Shown here one piece after another: positions 12,740-24,540 of a DNA stretch of 64,000 bases. The stretch is from the NCBI RefSeq assembly GCF_021130785.1, contig NW_025777444.1, positions 1 to 64,000 on the forward strand, in the 5' to 3' direction. The stretch's first letter is position 1, and every line of letters starts with the position of its first letter. This DNA is from Homalodisca vitripennis. Taxonomy: Eukaryota > Arthropoda > Insecta > Hemiptera > Cicadellidae. The notes beneath the pieces were generated by a model. It was not told the origin of the DNA and did no database searches. It saw only the letters and a list, made by a program, of their open reading frames with translations. A program made the position numbers and the translations under genes.

Positions 12740-13412
12740 ATTTCATTGAACATGAAATGATAACATGTACTTAATGTTAGTAATAGTCATGACGTAAACA
12801 AGCAAGTAAAGGCAAAAACCGAAACCAGTGTACGTACTATTCATAATTTTTATCCATGGAAACAACAAAGGACATGTATCACAAAGCTTTAGATAAATAC
12901 AGATCGTGAAACTTACACCACGGTAGGTTGCAGAAAAGCGACCAGGAACAAGTGCAATGGCCAAAAGCTTGATAAAGGCCAGGACTTTTTTAATTGTTCA
13001 GTTTAATGTTCAAAGACGTTAGGGCGTGGAAAATCTACACCAGGAGTACTATGGTGAAGACCTGGATCGAGACAAGGATTTATGGACGACTTACTTAAGT
13101 ATTTCCAATTCAAAGATTTTCTCGAATTATTCTTTTTACCCAAAGCTATATACATTCTAGTTTTGCGATTATAAATTAAAAGAAAAAAAAACAGTGAAAC
13201 AATTCCTATGTTATCATAACGCATTTTCAGTTAAAAGGATTTTAATGTTAAGGACTTTTGCAATGAATTTATTTTCTTGTGTAGTGATATTTATGTTGAT
13301 TAACATATTTTTATGTTTCATGCGTTAGCAGAAAAGATTTGTTATTTATGGTTTTAAATCCCTTCAGTACTATAAATGTACAGAATGAATCAGTCTACAA
13401 TTACATATTTTA
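12740..13412 (+). repeat. Family R repeat, copy d, left part (interrupted)
   Basis: Module A text (GTCATGACGTAAACAAGCAA near 12786, the CCATGGAAACAAC box at 12854-12866, CCAGGAACAAGTGCAATGG near 12941) runs into module B. It stops shortly after the core CAGTACTATAAATGTACAG (about 13366) and CAGTCTACAATTACAT. R sequence resumes at about 14349, so the intervening 0.94 kb is an insertion. Confidence 0.75.
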
Positions 13413-14348
13413 CCAAATCCAAATCCAAGTCCAAGTTGCTTTTAATGGGGGGGGGGTTGATCCCCCACATCTTTCAAGGCCTCTGCCGGTTAGGCTTTTG
13501 CCATATGTCTCGAGGGTCAAAGGCCTAGTAGCTTTCGCTACCTGTCAGTGGGGTGAAGTGTCGTGGTGCAGTCGAAGTTGTAGTCGATGTCATCAGTCAT
13601 CCATGGGAAGACGCAGTTGGGGGACCTCCTGGGCGCGAAGCTCACGGATGTGATCCCACGGTGAGGACTCTTCAGCTTCCAAAAGGCTCCATGTCAGGCC
13701 TTCTCCACGAAGCTCCTGATGGTAGGGACGTTGGACGAAGCCCTGACAACGGTGTTCCTCACGAACCAGGGCGACCCAGTGGCCCGCCGGAGACACACGC
13801 TCTGGACAGCGAGCAACTTCCTCCTCCTTGCGGTGGAGATAGCTGCGGAGCAGCCGGAAAATCCTGCCAGGCAATGGAGACGATGACAGCTTGAAGAGCA
13901 GTCCATCGTGCCACACCTTGTCGAAGGCTTTGCTCACGTCTATCAGGACCGAAGTGGAGTGGTGCTTCCTTCCTACAGCTCCGGTGATGTTGTTCAGGAC
14001 TCTGCGAAGCTGAAGGGTGGTGGAGTGGCCGGTGCGGAAGCCGAATTGTTCTGTCCTGATAGAATTCCTCAGGGAATCTCGCCAAGACGGTCTTCTTCAG
14101 AATCTTGGAGAGCACAGGCAGGAGGGAGATCGGCCTGTGGTTCTCCGGGAAGAGAGGGTCCTTGCCGGGCTTGGGTATCATGATCACCTTGGCATCCTTC
14201 CAGGTGGTCGGGAAGTGAGCCAGGCGTAGGCATGAGTTGAAGATGCAGGTGATCGTGACGATCACCCAAGCCGGCAGGTTCTTCAATGCTGGAGTTCCTA
14301 AGGAGTCCGGGCCAGGGGCCTTCTTCGGGCGAAGGCGGCGAATGTCAA
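13413..14348 (-). mobile_element. Jockey-clade non-LTR retrotransposon, 5'-truncated and internally deleted, with hexamer 3' tail
   Basis: GC-rich insert inside R copy d, element sense on the minus strand. It begins (high coordinates) inside the RT with RPKKAPGPDS-LGTPALK and ends (low coordinates, 13413-13436) in a hexamer tail that reads on the minus strand as CTTGGA, CTTGGA, TTTGGA, TTTGG. A ten-G run (13446-13455 on the plus strand) precedes the tail. The R sequence on both sides can be joined to give a continuous module B (left ...TACAATTACATATTTTA, right CCAGATGTTTTATGGTCCG), so this is a genuine insertion. No clear target-site duplication was found by eye. Confidence 0.85.
13560..14345 (-). 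pseudogene. Jockey-clade ORF2 relic: RT fingers/palm start joined to C-terminal domain
   Basis: Read on the minus strand from 14345. The RT N-terminal stretch includes PTTWKDAKVIMIPKPGKD and HRPISLLPVLSKILKK; after a frameshift near 14060 come EQFGFRTGHSTT and IDVSKAFDKVWHDGLLFKL, which is RT motif A with its catalytic Asp. The frame continues to RLLRSYLHRKEEEVA and then jumps, in another frame, to RRATGSPWFVRNTVV and VPTIRSFVEKA. That is the domain found near the C-terminus of Jockey-type ORF2, far downstream. RT motifs B to E, including the YADD/FADD box, are absent, so the copy cannot encode polymerase. Plus-strand frames across this block are shadows. Confidence 0.85.
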
Positions 14349-16560
14349 TCCAGATGTTTTATGGTCCGTCTCACATAGCTTATAACAAATGAAAAGAGTA
14401 CTAGGAGAATTATTTACTTCAATGTGTCTTGAGACATTTTTCAGGCATTATATAGTAGTGTAAATATGTTAAAAAAAATTGAAAACTAGTGAATTTTAGC
14501 TGACCTCGGATTAAAACTCATAACGTATTGCGTTAATTTCTTTAAACTCAATCATTTCTAAAAACGTTGTTGTACAGATTTGAGGAGAATTATAGTCTAC
14601 ATCTTTTACTTTATTCAATTAGTTGATGAGATTACCACCTGAGCTTTCTTTTACTTTACAAGAGATTATAACTTGCCGATTGTGATGATACAGTTATAGA
14701 AACAACTCCTTAGATTCCTTTCTCACCTTTACATGGTTCACTTACACTATTAATAATAATTTTACTCTGAAAAAAGTCAAAAATGCTATATTTGAAAATA
14801 ATGCCAACTCCGAGTTGTTATGATATTTTCCACTACAATTGTTTATCGGAAAATAAATTTCATCACACACTGACAGGAAAGCCAACCTACTGCAAAATCA
14901 GATAGGAACAATCAAAATATTTGTTCAGAAGTCACAAGCTATCTAACTTGTGGTCCAGATACCGGGACCAGCGTAACTGAGGCACTGGTTGTCACATACA
15001 CATATTACATTAAATTAAATATATGCTAGTAAAGATTGCTATGCAGTATTTCTTGTGTTGTTTATTCAGCCCATGACGTGGTTATACTATAAACTTTATT
15101 ACTTAAAGAGATTTTTGAAATAAAAAATGTAAATTGTAAACTAATTTTTTTAAGAATCTCAAAAATATGTCCAATTGGAAACTGAGATGGATACGTTTTT
15201 TCAATAAGTACATAAAATATTCAATATTGAATAAATAATATAGTCATCACTCTACTTCACAGACATATCAGAAATGGTTCCTCACTAACTGGAACATTGT
15301 AATGGTGAATGTTATTGAGAAACGTAAAGACTCGATAACCATGAAGATAAATTAACTCGAATGATGGCTTTAAATGTATATTAGCTGTAAGTTCAAATTT
15401 AAGTTTTGTATTGTTTAAGTTAAATAGTTATCGGAATACTAGCTCACTAGAACTTTATAAGAATATCAGAAAATATTTGCGACAATTTTTTCTTCAAACT
15501 ACTTAAGCCCTTAGCTTGTATGTCCGTTAGAAGGAAAATGATATCCGATAATAGGTGATGTCAGTTTTAGTTCAAATTAACACTTATCACAAAAACCCTA
15601 TTTTTGAGTTTACACTCTTAATTCCATAATTATCTTTTAAATTAATTTATAATGATAATGGGTATACGTCAGGAAATACATAAACATGAAGTTTTAAACT
15701 TTGATAACCATTGACTTGTACTGAGAAGTGCGATAACTTTGCTATTAGGATTTGGTACCTATAATGTTCAGCTCTGCATCCTTATATTGTAACTTTATAT
15801 CCGCTTATATAAGTTCTGTTATATTTTTAAAAATTAAATAATTCACTGAGCTTTAGCGAAGTTTATCACTCGTGAGGCTTGAAATATTTTAATTTTGTCT
15901 GTCTGTCAGTTCGCACGATATTCCGAAAACGAACTGACTTTAGATTTCAATATTTGTATGAAGGTTAATTTATATTTAAAGGGACACTGTGTTTTATATT
16001 AGTACATGTTAACCGATTGGATTTGGATGAGCTTCAGCTAATATTTTTGCAAAGTTCTTAGAGGTAACCATAATGTAAATCAGAAAATATTAAAGAAATA
16101 AATATGTAAAACACTGAGTTCCGGTACTATTATGTAAGGTTTTACAAGTAACATTTTTATTCGCAGAATAAAAATAAATTGTAATATATTGCAGCCAATT
16201 TTAAACGTTAGTGACAATATTTAACTTTATAGCACTCTTGCCTTTTACTTGCTTACCAGAAAACTGGTATAAAACTTTGAATGAAATTTCTCTATGGAGA
16301 AGAATGAGTTATATATGATGGTGCATGTACAATCTCGAAATAAGGCTGAGCGTCATAAAACTGTCTCGTTAGTATTTTCATTTTAAATAATACATATTTT
16401 CGTAAGTCTATTACTCGTTACTGGTTAGCATAAATTTTATCTAACATTTTTTAACTAATCTTTTAATACTTGCAACTAATACACTTTTCTGTCTCGAACT
16501 TTTAAGCTGAACATCTTGCTGCCAAGCAACACCTCGCGTGCCTTTTGGGCTATTTAAAAT
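14349..16560 (+). repeat. Family R repeat, copy d, right part (modules B and D)
   Basis: Module B resumes (GAGAATTATTTACTTCAATG near 14403) and runs to the ATTACCACCTGAGCT block near 14630. The ACTGACAGGAAAGCCAA segment (about 14868) and long module D (about 15170-16560) follow. Module D matches 37290-38560 almost throughout: ATAACCATG-AGATAA, GTCAGTTTTAGTTC, GAGGCTTGAAATATTT, ATTCCGAAAACGAACTGAC, GCTGAACATCTTGCTG. No reading frame is conserved between the two D copies. Confidence 0.75.
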
Positions 16561-18066
16561 CTTTCTGTACCCAGAACGTATATGTAATATCAGCCTGACG
16601 GTTTCATACAAAAATATTGATTGACGTTATTTATTTGGGTCTTGTTTAAACAGTTAATACAAACTTGTAATTGTTTAAGAAACCCATATATCTTACCTAT
16701 GACTCACAGCCACCTTTCCGGTATTCTGTAGTGTGCTAAATATTAACAGTGAGTTCAAAGTATTAATAATAAAAACACCTTAGTAGGTTATGTTTAAGTG
16801 TTTACATGTAATAATTCATATAACTGTGAACAGTTTGGCAAAAAAACATTATTTCAACCCATTTTGTTTTTTATTGCTCTTTATACATGAAACAAAAATT
16901 AGTCAATCCAGTAATTCTGTACAGGACGCCATTGCTATTTTCATATACTTAAACTTTTCATTTGAAATGCATTATAATTATAATTTCATGATACGAACTT
17001 TGCATTATATAGCAATATTAATACCATATAGAAATAATAACTATAGCATATAAATGAAAAAGATGCATTTGCATATCTAGTGGGCACATGCTGCAGAAAG
17101 AATTAACAGAATGTGCCTAGTAGATAACTTCTACCGTAGATGAGTAATTCTGTCTCAGCTTCTGTAACTCCAGGTCCCAAATTCGAGTGCTGATTCGCGC
17201 ACGCTGTTGTCGCTAGCAAAAATAAACTTAACCCAGTCTGATGTATAATCGTTCATAAAAAACTTCTTTTTTAGTATTTTAATTTAATAAAGAGTTATTT
17301 AAAGTTGTAGTTACCAGTAAAACATACAATCCACTGCAGAATTTTACATTTTTTTTATAAATTCATCAATATATTTCTAGTTTAGGAATTATAAAGGTTC
17401 AGTTAAAGAAGTGTATTTACTTGAATTTTTAGTTTTCGAATTCACTAATGGCATAAACTAATACATTTAGGACCTGTTACTTTTAAGGTGAAGGCTACTA
17501 AAACGTGTCGGAACTATTTACCATTGCTTCGTATAAAAAATCAAATAAATATATCGAATATGTCTGTTACAAATTATGTCTCATACTAAAGGGATGTTAT
17601 AAAAAACTATCTGAAAGTTAGAACAGCTTTAAGTATGTTTATTTAGACAGCCTAACAATAAGTTATACACCACAGATCTTACTTTTCCAAGAAACTGGTG
17701 TTTAGTTTCTCTGAATTTTCCCTTGATTCATGTACTATGAATAATTAAAAAAAACTGCTATGTACAGTATATATTTTGTATGTTCTCTAAACTATCAGGT
17801 ATCTATAACTTAGTAATCTTTATGTAAACATTTAACCACATCTGGAAATGTATATTTCAACATAAAAATTCTAATTTTTATGTTTTTAATTCTTAATCCA
17901 GCTACTCCAAAAACACTTCATGATCTGCTTTAGTCCTACTTAATTGATCTTATATGTGAATTTGGATTATATAAGAATGAAATATTATAAGCGTAAATAA
18001 AGTTGTATGATAGTTATATGGATATTAACTTTCTGTTATATAGTAAAAAGAAATTATTGTGTAATG

Positions 18067-18069
<3 letters not shown>
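16561..18069. other. AT-rich stretch with a SINE-like relic at about 17100-17220
   Basis: Mostly unique AT-rich DNA. 17100-17220 resembles 5525-5640 (see that entry) and contains ATTCGAGTGC, a weak pol III B-box. The 87-codon plus frame at 16790-17053 is rich in Phe, Ile, Asn and Tyr, as expected from AT-rich sequence, and is not called. Confidence 0.4.

Positions 18070-18117
<48 letters not shown>
18070..18117. repeat. (TA)n microsatellite
   Basis: Uninterrupted alternating T and A for about 48 bp. A simple dinucleotide repeat; no function is claimed. Confidence 0.95.
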
Positions 18118-18119
<2 letters not shown>

Positions 18120-19959
18120 TTCACTTAATTTGGTGGTCAGGTAATAAAAGAATCTCACAATGGCAGTTAAATGTTTACAATGCTGCTAACTCACGTAATA
18201 AATGGCAGATAATACAAAGTTCCTTAATGAAGATTTTAAGCCAAATTTCAAGATGAAACGTTGAATTGAGCAATACCAGCGTCAAAAATAAGTTTTAAAT
18301 ATACAGTTTAGAGCCTGTAAATAATTATAATTCATTGGACATGAATTTTTCAGAGTAAAGAATTTTACAAAATTAAAATTTTACATTTTAAAAGCATTTT
18401 TTTTAACAGTTCAACACGACCAGCGATATATTACACTAAATTTCTGTCATATCTACTTTAGCACACTGCATTTGCGATAATATTCATTCAAGACTGGTGA
18501 TTAGTTTTACTCGTCTATGTGTGAATGTTCAGCCAACGGTTTGTCTTAATATACACAAAAATGGTTAAAATGTTAGGCTTGAACTGGAATAAACTAGGCT
18601 AATGTTGTATTTTGATATTTTAGTTCTTAATTATCTAGAACATAGCATACAACATGATAAGTAACTACACTTCTTTGTAGTTAAATGAGTAGCTTCACTT
18701 AACTACAAAATCACAAAAAATGGAAAAGAAATAATTTTAATGAATGTGTGATACATTATTACTGTGGATTTGATTAACAACCATCATAGGATCAAGATTT
18801 TTATTTAGGAATAAAAAGATAATTCTTAATAATTTAGTATTTTATATGGCTAAGTAAGTGGTTCCTCTTAATAGTTTTGAGAAATTCTGATTACACTAAT
18901 TATGACTTTCTTTTAATTAGAAGACATTTTTTAAAGTAATATTATAAACACATCAAGGTTGTTTTAACTTATATGATTTGGGTTATTTGTGATATTTATA
19001 CTTAAAATTATGCATATTGTTGAATTAGTGTGGTGACGTTTGTATTACAATATTATTATTTTAAGTATTCCTGACCTATCGCGTAACAATTATTATTCTA
19101 AATTATTGAGTAATATGTATTCTTCGTTATAGAAAATAAAATGTATAACATAAAGTAAAATGTATTTTTAGATTTATTTCCTCTCATGTTCAGTATATCA
19201 AGATCGTTAAATTTTTTTCAATTGTGAAGTAGTAATTTTATAGATACTCTGTGCATATTTTGTAATAGAATTATTTATAGTAAATTTAATAAGCAATAGA
19301 GTGGACAGTGTTTTCTTCCAAAACAATAGATTTAAATATTAGATTAAATCGAGTACCGCAAGCCTCGGATTTGTTCTCTTTTAAATCTTTGATATTCGTT
19401 TAAACATTTCCACCCCGGTAATTTTTATTCCGCCAATGAGAGCTTTTCCAACAACATTTAAACATTTTTTAATTGTGTTTCCAGTCTCTTGTATGTCCTA
19501 AAGAATTCGGTATGTTTCTTCGTCCTTAACTATTTCAGATTAGTTGGGTCCTTGTTGTTATTTAGCAACACGTATGGAACACACTGGAATATGCCTTTAT
19601 AATCGTGTTAAATAAAATGGATGGGTTAATATTATTACAACGTGATAGGTATTGTTTAGCAACCATCATCCCATATAAAATTGTTTCTTCAGTCTTATAA
19701 TAGTATAATATCTAAATTACATATCATGCGTTTTAACCTTTCATGAACATCTGCAAGTACACTGTATAGAAGACTACTTGAATTAGATAAGTTGTATGAC
19801 CTACATAGTTTTTGTAAGTGTATAGTATAGTATAGTATAGTAGATATATATAGTAAAATTTCTTTCCAACGGTGTCTCTGGGTTGCTTTTCGAAAGAAGC
19901 GTGTTAACAATATTTTTACTGTCATAACTTATATTATGCATTGAAAATTTGCCATTACA
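18118..19959. other. AT-rich stretch with small inverted and simple repeats
   Basis: Contains a perfect 11-bp inverted repeat TTTGTAGTTAA/TTAACTACAAA (18674-18684 and 18699-18709, 14-nt loop) and a short TATAG pentamer run (about 19820-19845). 18455-18560 shares its end (GTCTTAATATACAC) with the SINE-like segment at about 41270-41400. No gene was recognised. Confidence 0.45.
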
Positions 19960-20135
19960 AAAAAGAGGCCGATTCCCTCTTAAGTCTTCTTACGTCTATT
20001 CCGACGGGCCACTAGCCTAGGAGGAGAACCAATAAATACAAGGTCGATGATACTTACAAGAAGTGCGGTCACACACATATTCTGTATCTGTGGTATGTCT
20101 AGCTCAGTTCCAAAGTCTAAAATCTTAGACCGTGC
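19960..20135 (-). mobile_element. tRNA-derived SINE, diverged copy
   Basis: Minus-strand copy of the SINE best preserved at 47028-47260. Read on the minus strand it has a damaged tRNA-like head (GGTCTAAGATTTTAGACTT), then GACCGCACTT, ATCGACCTTGT, a CTAGGCTAGTGG-like block and the end GGAATCGGCCTCTTTTTT. Strongly diverged, so old. Confidence 0.65.
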
Positions 20136-20639
20136 AAGCGATCAGCTCTATCAGTGCTCGTAATTTTTTTAACTTTTTTATACATAGTAGTAAAGCTTAA
20201 TGCAACGTTTTTAAGTAACTTCGTATTCAATATGTGGACAAAAAGAAGGATCGTTGCACGGAAAGTGAAATGGATATACATACAGGCAGAGAGACGTATA
20301 GACATACAGACAAAAACATAAATTAACTGATGAAGAAAAACTTGAAAAAATGTATTTTTTGTATCCTTTCTACAAAAATACTTCGCACCATTGATTGAAA
20401 TCTGAAATCGGAAAATGCTATTTTAATATTATCATGAAGGCACCTTGTATTCAATAGGTATGAACAGTAAATAGTTATAGTCGTGAGTTAGATGTGTGAG
20501 AGGACCTAATTCTTCTAACTTCGCCAGTAAAAGGTAAATCACACATTCATTCATTTAAAATGAGAGCTACTAATTTATAATCGGTAAATAATTTTGGAAA
20601 TATTATTAAATTTTTAAATATACTTTATTCATGCATCTA
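20136..20639. other. AT-rich spacer, nothing recognised
   Basis: Includes an ACAGGCAGAGAGACGTATAG-type purine-rich run near 20280 that resembles the one near 32430. No gene. Confidence 0.4.
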
Positions 20640-23540
20640 AGAATCAACAGTGACTGAATGCTGAACATTATAATTATCTCAAAGCTCTTTTAATTAATGG
20701 AAGTGGTTCCCCAATAAAAAGAGAGTATACATTTGTTGAGAAAGCCTTTAAGTCCTGTGCGGATCTGGTCAAAGGCATCTGGTTAAAGCCCAAAATCGAA
20801 TATATAACAGTCCTTATATTAAAATTCTCTAATATGTTTATAGTAAAACTGATCAATACCTTGTTTTAAATATTGTTTGTCTTATTAGATTCAACAAATA
20901 AAAATGTAAATTACGTAACTTGCCTATTATTTATAATACAATAATTAGCCAAAGTACAGGAGGGTAATCAATTTCAACCCTGCAATAATTATAGAAAGTT
21001 ACTTAAACTAGTGTGACGACCCTACTAGTGTTAGGACAGAAGTTTGAACATTGCAGACCAGTTATGAAAATAGTTTTAGTCTAAATTTAGTCCTTTACAA
21101 GCAGGTGTTAATAATTACATACAGATCAAAGCAAAATGTTTCAAAATTAAATTTAATATTGTTTAATCATCACCCTCTAACCTTTTGGGGAGAGGATCGT
21201 TAAGGAAAGTTAACATATCGATAAAATACATGTTTTGCCCTAAAAAACTTTACAATTTAATTTACATGCGCTGTAATGTAGACTACTTGAATTAGATACA
21301 TCAAAGCGAAAACTTGGAACAAATCTACGCAGGTGTTTTTAGTTGTAGATATACTAATTAGCAATAACAAGAAATATGCAATAGTGTCTCTGGATAATGT
21401 GGCCAAACAATAATAATTTATCATACACACAATATTTTAAGACAAGTAACAAAATTTGTTTGTCTCTATAGTATGTATGGGTCAGATAACAAGAATCGGT
21501 TTAATGTTAGTGCACAAGCACGTGAAGGTGAAAACCAAAATGAATAGAAACAGGTGAAACACACCTCAGTATTCATATACATATTTGTTGTTTCAATTTC
21601 CATAGAAACAACACGTGACAGGTATTTTAATATTTTTTGATAAATTGATAAGTGTTGTTTACAAAAGTCGTTAAACTCACACCACGTTTATTTGAGGTAG
21701 CACGAACAGAAACAAGTGAGGTATCCAATAGATCGATAATGACAAGGCCTCTTTTCATAGTTCAATTTAACGTTCAGTGTCGTTCTACACGCAGGACGTG
21801 GAAACTTTACACCAGGAGTATTATGGCGAAGATCAAGATCAACATAAGGAATTTTAGGCGAGTTACTTTTAATTTTTACAATTCAAAGTCTTTTATCTAT
21901 TCTTCTTACTTAAACTTCTTACTTAACACTCGGATTTAAACAAGTTTAAATCCGAGTTTTAGGTATTAATAATAACAGAAAGAATTAGTGAACAAAATTA
22001 TATTAAGTTATTACGCGTTTAGAATTAACAGGATTCAGAGGATATCATCTTGATCAACAAATAACTTTCGTTTATTTTGTCTGCAAAAAAAATAGCATGA
22101 GATTTATGGTTTTAAGTACTTTCAGTACTCTAAGTGTACAGAAAGAATCAGTTTCCATTCATTTTCCATACATTGTCCAAATGATATAAATAAATATCCA
22201 AATTTAATAAATATCTCATAAAAAGTGTAAAAATTACTTGCAGAATTATTTACTTAAATATGTCTCAAAGATATCACTCCGGCATTTTGTAGTAGTGCAA
22301 TATTTAAATCAATTTGAAATTAGTGAATTCAGTTTAATTATAATACAAATATATAATAAATATATTTAATCTTTACTTTACACTAATTTTACAAATAATT
22401 GATTGTTAACAGTATTTGCTTCCTCTAAGGAATGATATAGTTGTAATTTAAATGTGCAGTCTACATTAAAACAGTTTCTATTTAGTTACAACGCATTTAC
22501 AATTAAAAGGGTTTTTACACTGAGGGAGATTATCTTGACCAAAAAAATAACTTTCGTTTATTTTGCGAGCTAAAAAAGAACTTCAGATTTATGTTTTTAA
22601 ATCCTTTCAGTACTCTTAGGGTACAGAAAGAATCAGTTTACAATAATAATCTACCCATGGTCCAAGCTACATAATATCTGTTTATACATGTCTGATAAAT
22701 AGTGTAAAGATTACTTGGAGAATTATTTACTAAAATATGTCTTCGAGATATCACTCAGGCATTTAATAGCAGTGCAATATTGACGATAACTTTAAATAAG
22801 CGAATTATAGTTGACTTAGGAATAAAATTCATATCTTAATAACATATAATTGTTTACACTCAATAAAATAATAAATATATTATTCAGATTGGAGGAGAAA
22901 TATGGTCTGTAATTGTTGATGTAACCAATTAGTTACTAAAACCATCACCAGAGCTCTGAAGTTACCTTCCACCGAGATTCAGAACTAAATTTAATTTCTC
23001 CTTTTTCTTCCTTGTCGTAGTACAATTGTTTTTTGTTTTTTAAATTGTAACATATATTGCAGTTATAAAACATTTGGTTTCGGAATTTAAAATACATTTT
23101 TAATAAAATGATCTTTAAAAATTCCTTTTATAAATATAAAACGTAACTGAGAGTACCCTTGTTCCTATTAGTTAAGAATAAAACAGATAATAACTAGTTT
23201 ATTTAAAAATGTTAATCGGAATTGTACTACTCGATGAGTTATTGATTATGTTAAGAATCAAGTAATGTCTGATTATTACGGGCAATGCTGCTTAATTACG
23301 TAGTAACGGTATTTATTACGAAGTCCCTCATAGAAAGGTGGACGCTAAACTTCTAGTCGAAACGTTAAGAGCCTCTTTGGGCATAAAAATTTCCAGGAAC
23401 CAAATGTAATTGCTACTAATGTCTTCATTGAAACGCAGCAATATTTTAAAGGTTATTGGGACATTTATATTTTAATTTAAGAACTTTTAACTAATTATAA
23501 AAGAGGTGGACATTTTTTATAAGTTTTACAAGCTTAACTA
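20640..23540 (+). repeat. Family R repeat, copy e (long copy, modules A, B twice, C)
   Basis: Starts with a segment shared with 41530-42050 (AATGGAAGTGGTT-, AATAAAAAGAGAG, CTCTAATATGTTTATAGT). Then come TACAGGAGGGTAATCAAT and GAACATTGCAGACC (about 20957-21060), shared with 33640-33760 and 41810-41920. Module A follows (TGTAGACTACTTGAATTAGA near 21277, CCATAGAAACAAC at 21600-21612, GAGTTACTTTTAA near 21859), then two module B versions with cores near 22125 and 22607, and module C with CTTCTAGTCGAAACGTTAAG near 23349. The 95-codon frame at 21652-21939 is not conserved in other copies. Confidence 0.75.
21928..21957. repeat. Near-perfect palindrome, 14-bp stem and 2-nt loop
   Basis: ACTCGGATTTAAAC, AA, then GTTTAAATCCGAGT. 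It lies at the junction of modules A and B in R copy e. Other R copies have AAAGTAATTTAAATCTTAG-type text here without the inverted partner, so the palindrome is particular to this copy. Confidence 0.85.
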
Positions 23541-24160
23541 TGTTAATATCAACAATTTTTTTTCGATACCTATTTCACCATTAACGACAATAATAAATAA
23601 TAAATTTTATTATTTTTGTAAACGTATTATTATGTTTCAAAACTTGTTTGGAATATTTTTGTATTGCTGAGAATATGGGATTAAAAAGTTTATTTCATAA
23701 TTTAAAGGTAACTTCACTTAAAATAAACATCAACTCCGGCTTGTGTACATTGGATTTTACAATATTACAACACGCCCTAAGCCTCATACTTGCTTGCTTT
23801 CAAATTCTAGGATAAGAGGGAATTAGTAATTGGTTAATTCCAAAATGAGGTTTCCAAATTTTATGCTTACAGTTGTATCCGCTCTTAAGAATTGTGCGTG
23901 TCGTAATTGTTGTCTAATGTTTAGACTAATAACATATTAAGTTGTATAAAAATAATTGATATATTTCGTAGAAAAATTAAGTGGTTTGTTAGGAAAACTA
24001 GTACACAAGGAGATTTTATTGTTAACTAAAGTCCAAGGTTAGGTTTTCCAGGAAGTGAAAAGTAACTTTGCCAATGATTTACAACGCAAGCATGACAAGT
24101 AAAGGCTCGCCACGGTGAGACCGGCAAACACAGAGACCATAATATAATACTTATTTTCAT
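23541..24160. other. AT-rich spacer, nothing recognised
   Basis: No gene or clear element. A modestly GC-richer patch begins near 24090 and leads into the tandem repeat. Confidence 0.45.
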
Positions 24161-24374
24161 CGACGGGGAGTTTTGTTCGTGCATGCTCCTTAGCTTACTG
24201 CTAGAGTCAATCTCCTAGGAGGGATTTTGTTTAGGCAGGTCCCTTAGCCTACTGCCAGTGTCAGTCTCGACGGGGAGTTTTGTTCGGGCAGGCTCCTTAG
24301 CTTACTGCTAGAGTCAATCTCCAAAGAGGTATTTTTTTTAGGCAGGTCCCCTAGCCTACTGCCAGTGTCAATCT
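24161..24374 (+). repeat. 107-bp tandem repeat, two units, each of two related halves
   Basis: CGACGGGGAGTTTTGTTCG begins at 24161 and again at 24268. Within each 107-bp unit, a first half with GCTCCTTAGCTTACTGCTAG is followed by a diverged second half with GGCAGGTCCC-TAGCCTACTG. The structure is therefore a dimer of about 53-bp half-units, itself duplicated. The block is GC-richer than its surroundings and abuts a possible retrotransposon relic, so a transposon untranslated region is plausible. Confidence 0.85.
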
Positions 24375-24540
24375 TGTTTACTGTCTTGAGTACACGATGT
24401 TCCTAGCGTAGGCGACTTCAACGGATGCCCTATCAGAACGCCAAGGGCCACGATGGTTTCTGGGCGTCGAACTCTACTGAGCAGGACGTACAGCTGGTAA
24501 AACAGTCAGTGCGAAGGTCGACTCCGACCAGATCGATTGT
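24375..24540 (+). pseudogene. Possible endonuclease relic of a non-LTR retrotransposon
   Basis: Directly after the tandem repeat, one frame reads SVGDFNG (about 24399-24422) and an adjacent frame reads NAKGHDGFWASN (24431-24466). GDFN followed by N-A-K is the usual look of the apurinic-like endonuclease core, here split by a frameshift. The segment is short and nothing downstream confirms it. Confidence 0.3.

Noticed and set aside
13339..14229. Plus-strand open frames of 70-113 codons over the Jockey element
   Set aside because: Shadow frames of the minus-strand ORF2 relic; GC-rich DNA leaves few stops on the opposite strand.
18070..18117. TA run as a replication origin or promoter
   Set aside because: A pure dinucleotide microsatellite with no other signal around it.
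21652..21939. 95-codon frame in R copy e as a possible R-encoded protein
   Set aside because: The frame is not kept in the other R copies, where the same block is interrupted or shifted.
24161..24374. CRISPR array
   Set aside because: Only two 107-bp units with no unique spacers, in eukaryotic DNA. It is an ordinary tandem repeat.
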